NCBI RefSeq assembly: GCF_030936135.1
Contig: NC_082613.1
Coordinates: 186,001 to 250,000, forward strand
DNA: 64,000 bases
Direction of reading: 5' to 3'
From: Gavia stellata
Taxonomy: Eukaryota; Chordata; Aves; Gaviiformes; Gaviidae
Shown: positions 63,888 to 64,000 of the stretch, in pieces
Layout: each line of letters starts with the position of its first letter
Numbering within the stretch: the first letter of the stretch is position 1
Notes under the pieces: generated by a model
The model's database searches: none
What the model was told of the DNA's origin: nothing
What the model saw: only the letters and a program-made list of their open reading frames with translations
Translations under genes and position numbers: made by a program

Positions 63888-64000
63888 GTAAGTCCCGATG
63901 ACTGCTGGGAACACACGTGCAATGCTCTGTGCTCTGCTCTCTAGAGGCTGTTATGAGTACCATCACAGAGAAGAGAGAAAAAGAGCTGTGGCTGAAGCCC

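Overview
This is a vertebrate nuclear segment, almost certainly from a bird. Every gene is split into small exons with GT-AG introns. The interspersed repeats are CR1 LINE pieces plus one long terminal repeat of a type I associate with avian endogenous retroviruses. CpG islands mark the promoters. No prokaryotic features are present. Products were named by matching spliced translations to human proteins recalled from memory; no database was searched.

Layout, left to right. (1) 1470-9481, plus strand: erythrocyte protein 4.2 (EPB42), a transglutaminase-fold protein that here keeps the full Cys-His-Asp catalytic triad missing from human protein 4.2. (2) 10360-16938, minus strand: cyclin D1-binding protein CCNDBP1, 11 coding exons, 335 aa. 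(3) 17215-29878, minus strand: ZNFX1, an interferon-linked SF1 RNA helicase with NF-X1 zinc fingers, 13 coding exons, about 2004 aa. It has an expanded coding tandem repeat near its N terminus. (4) 30477-36796, plus strand: the nucleolar DEAD-box helicase DDX27, 21 exons, 756 aa, head-to-head with ZNFX1. (5) 38057-40416, minus strand: the spliceosomal Sm protein SNRPB, 7 exons, 240 aa, with a candidate C/D-box snoRNA in one intron. (6) 41.2 kb to the window end, plus strand: ELMO2, head-to-head with SNRPB, with a 6.4 kb first intron. It runs off the window inside the PH-domain part of the gene.

Gene pairs alternate between convergent ends (EPB42/CCNDBP1 and DDX27/SNRPB) and divergent CpG-island promoters (ZNFX1/DDX27 and SNRPB/ELMO2). 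ZNFX1 and CCNDBP1 lie in tandem, with only about 0.2 kb between the ZNFX1 poly(A) signal and the CCNDBP1 start codon. The neighbourhood joins genes that I recall being on human chromosomes 15q15 (EPB42, CCNDBP1), 20q13 (ZNFX1, DDX27, ELMO2) and 20p13 (SNRPB). Their roles (membrane skeleton, cell-cycle control, antiviral RNA sensing, ribosome biogenesis, splicing, Rac signalling) do not form one pathway.

I found no wholly new gene system. The observations most worth following are: the catalytically intact avian EPB42; the 75-bp coding repeat and two ISRE-type sites at interferon-linked ZNFX1; the ZNFX1/DDX27 head-to-head arrangement; a structured snoRNA candidate in SNRPB; and a gapless 117-bp inverted repeat in an ELMO2 intron.
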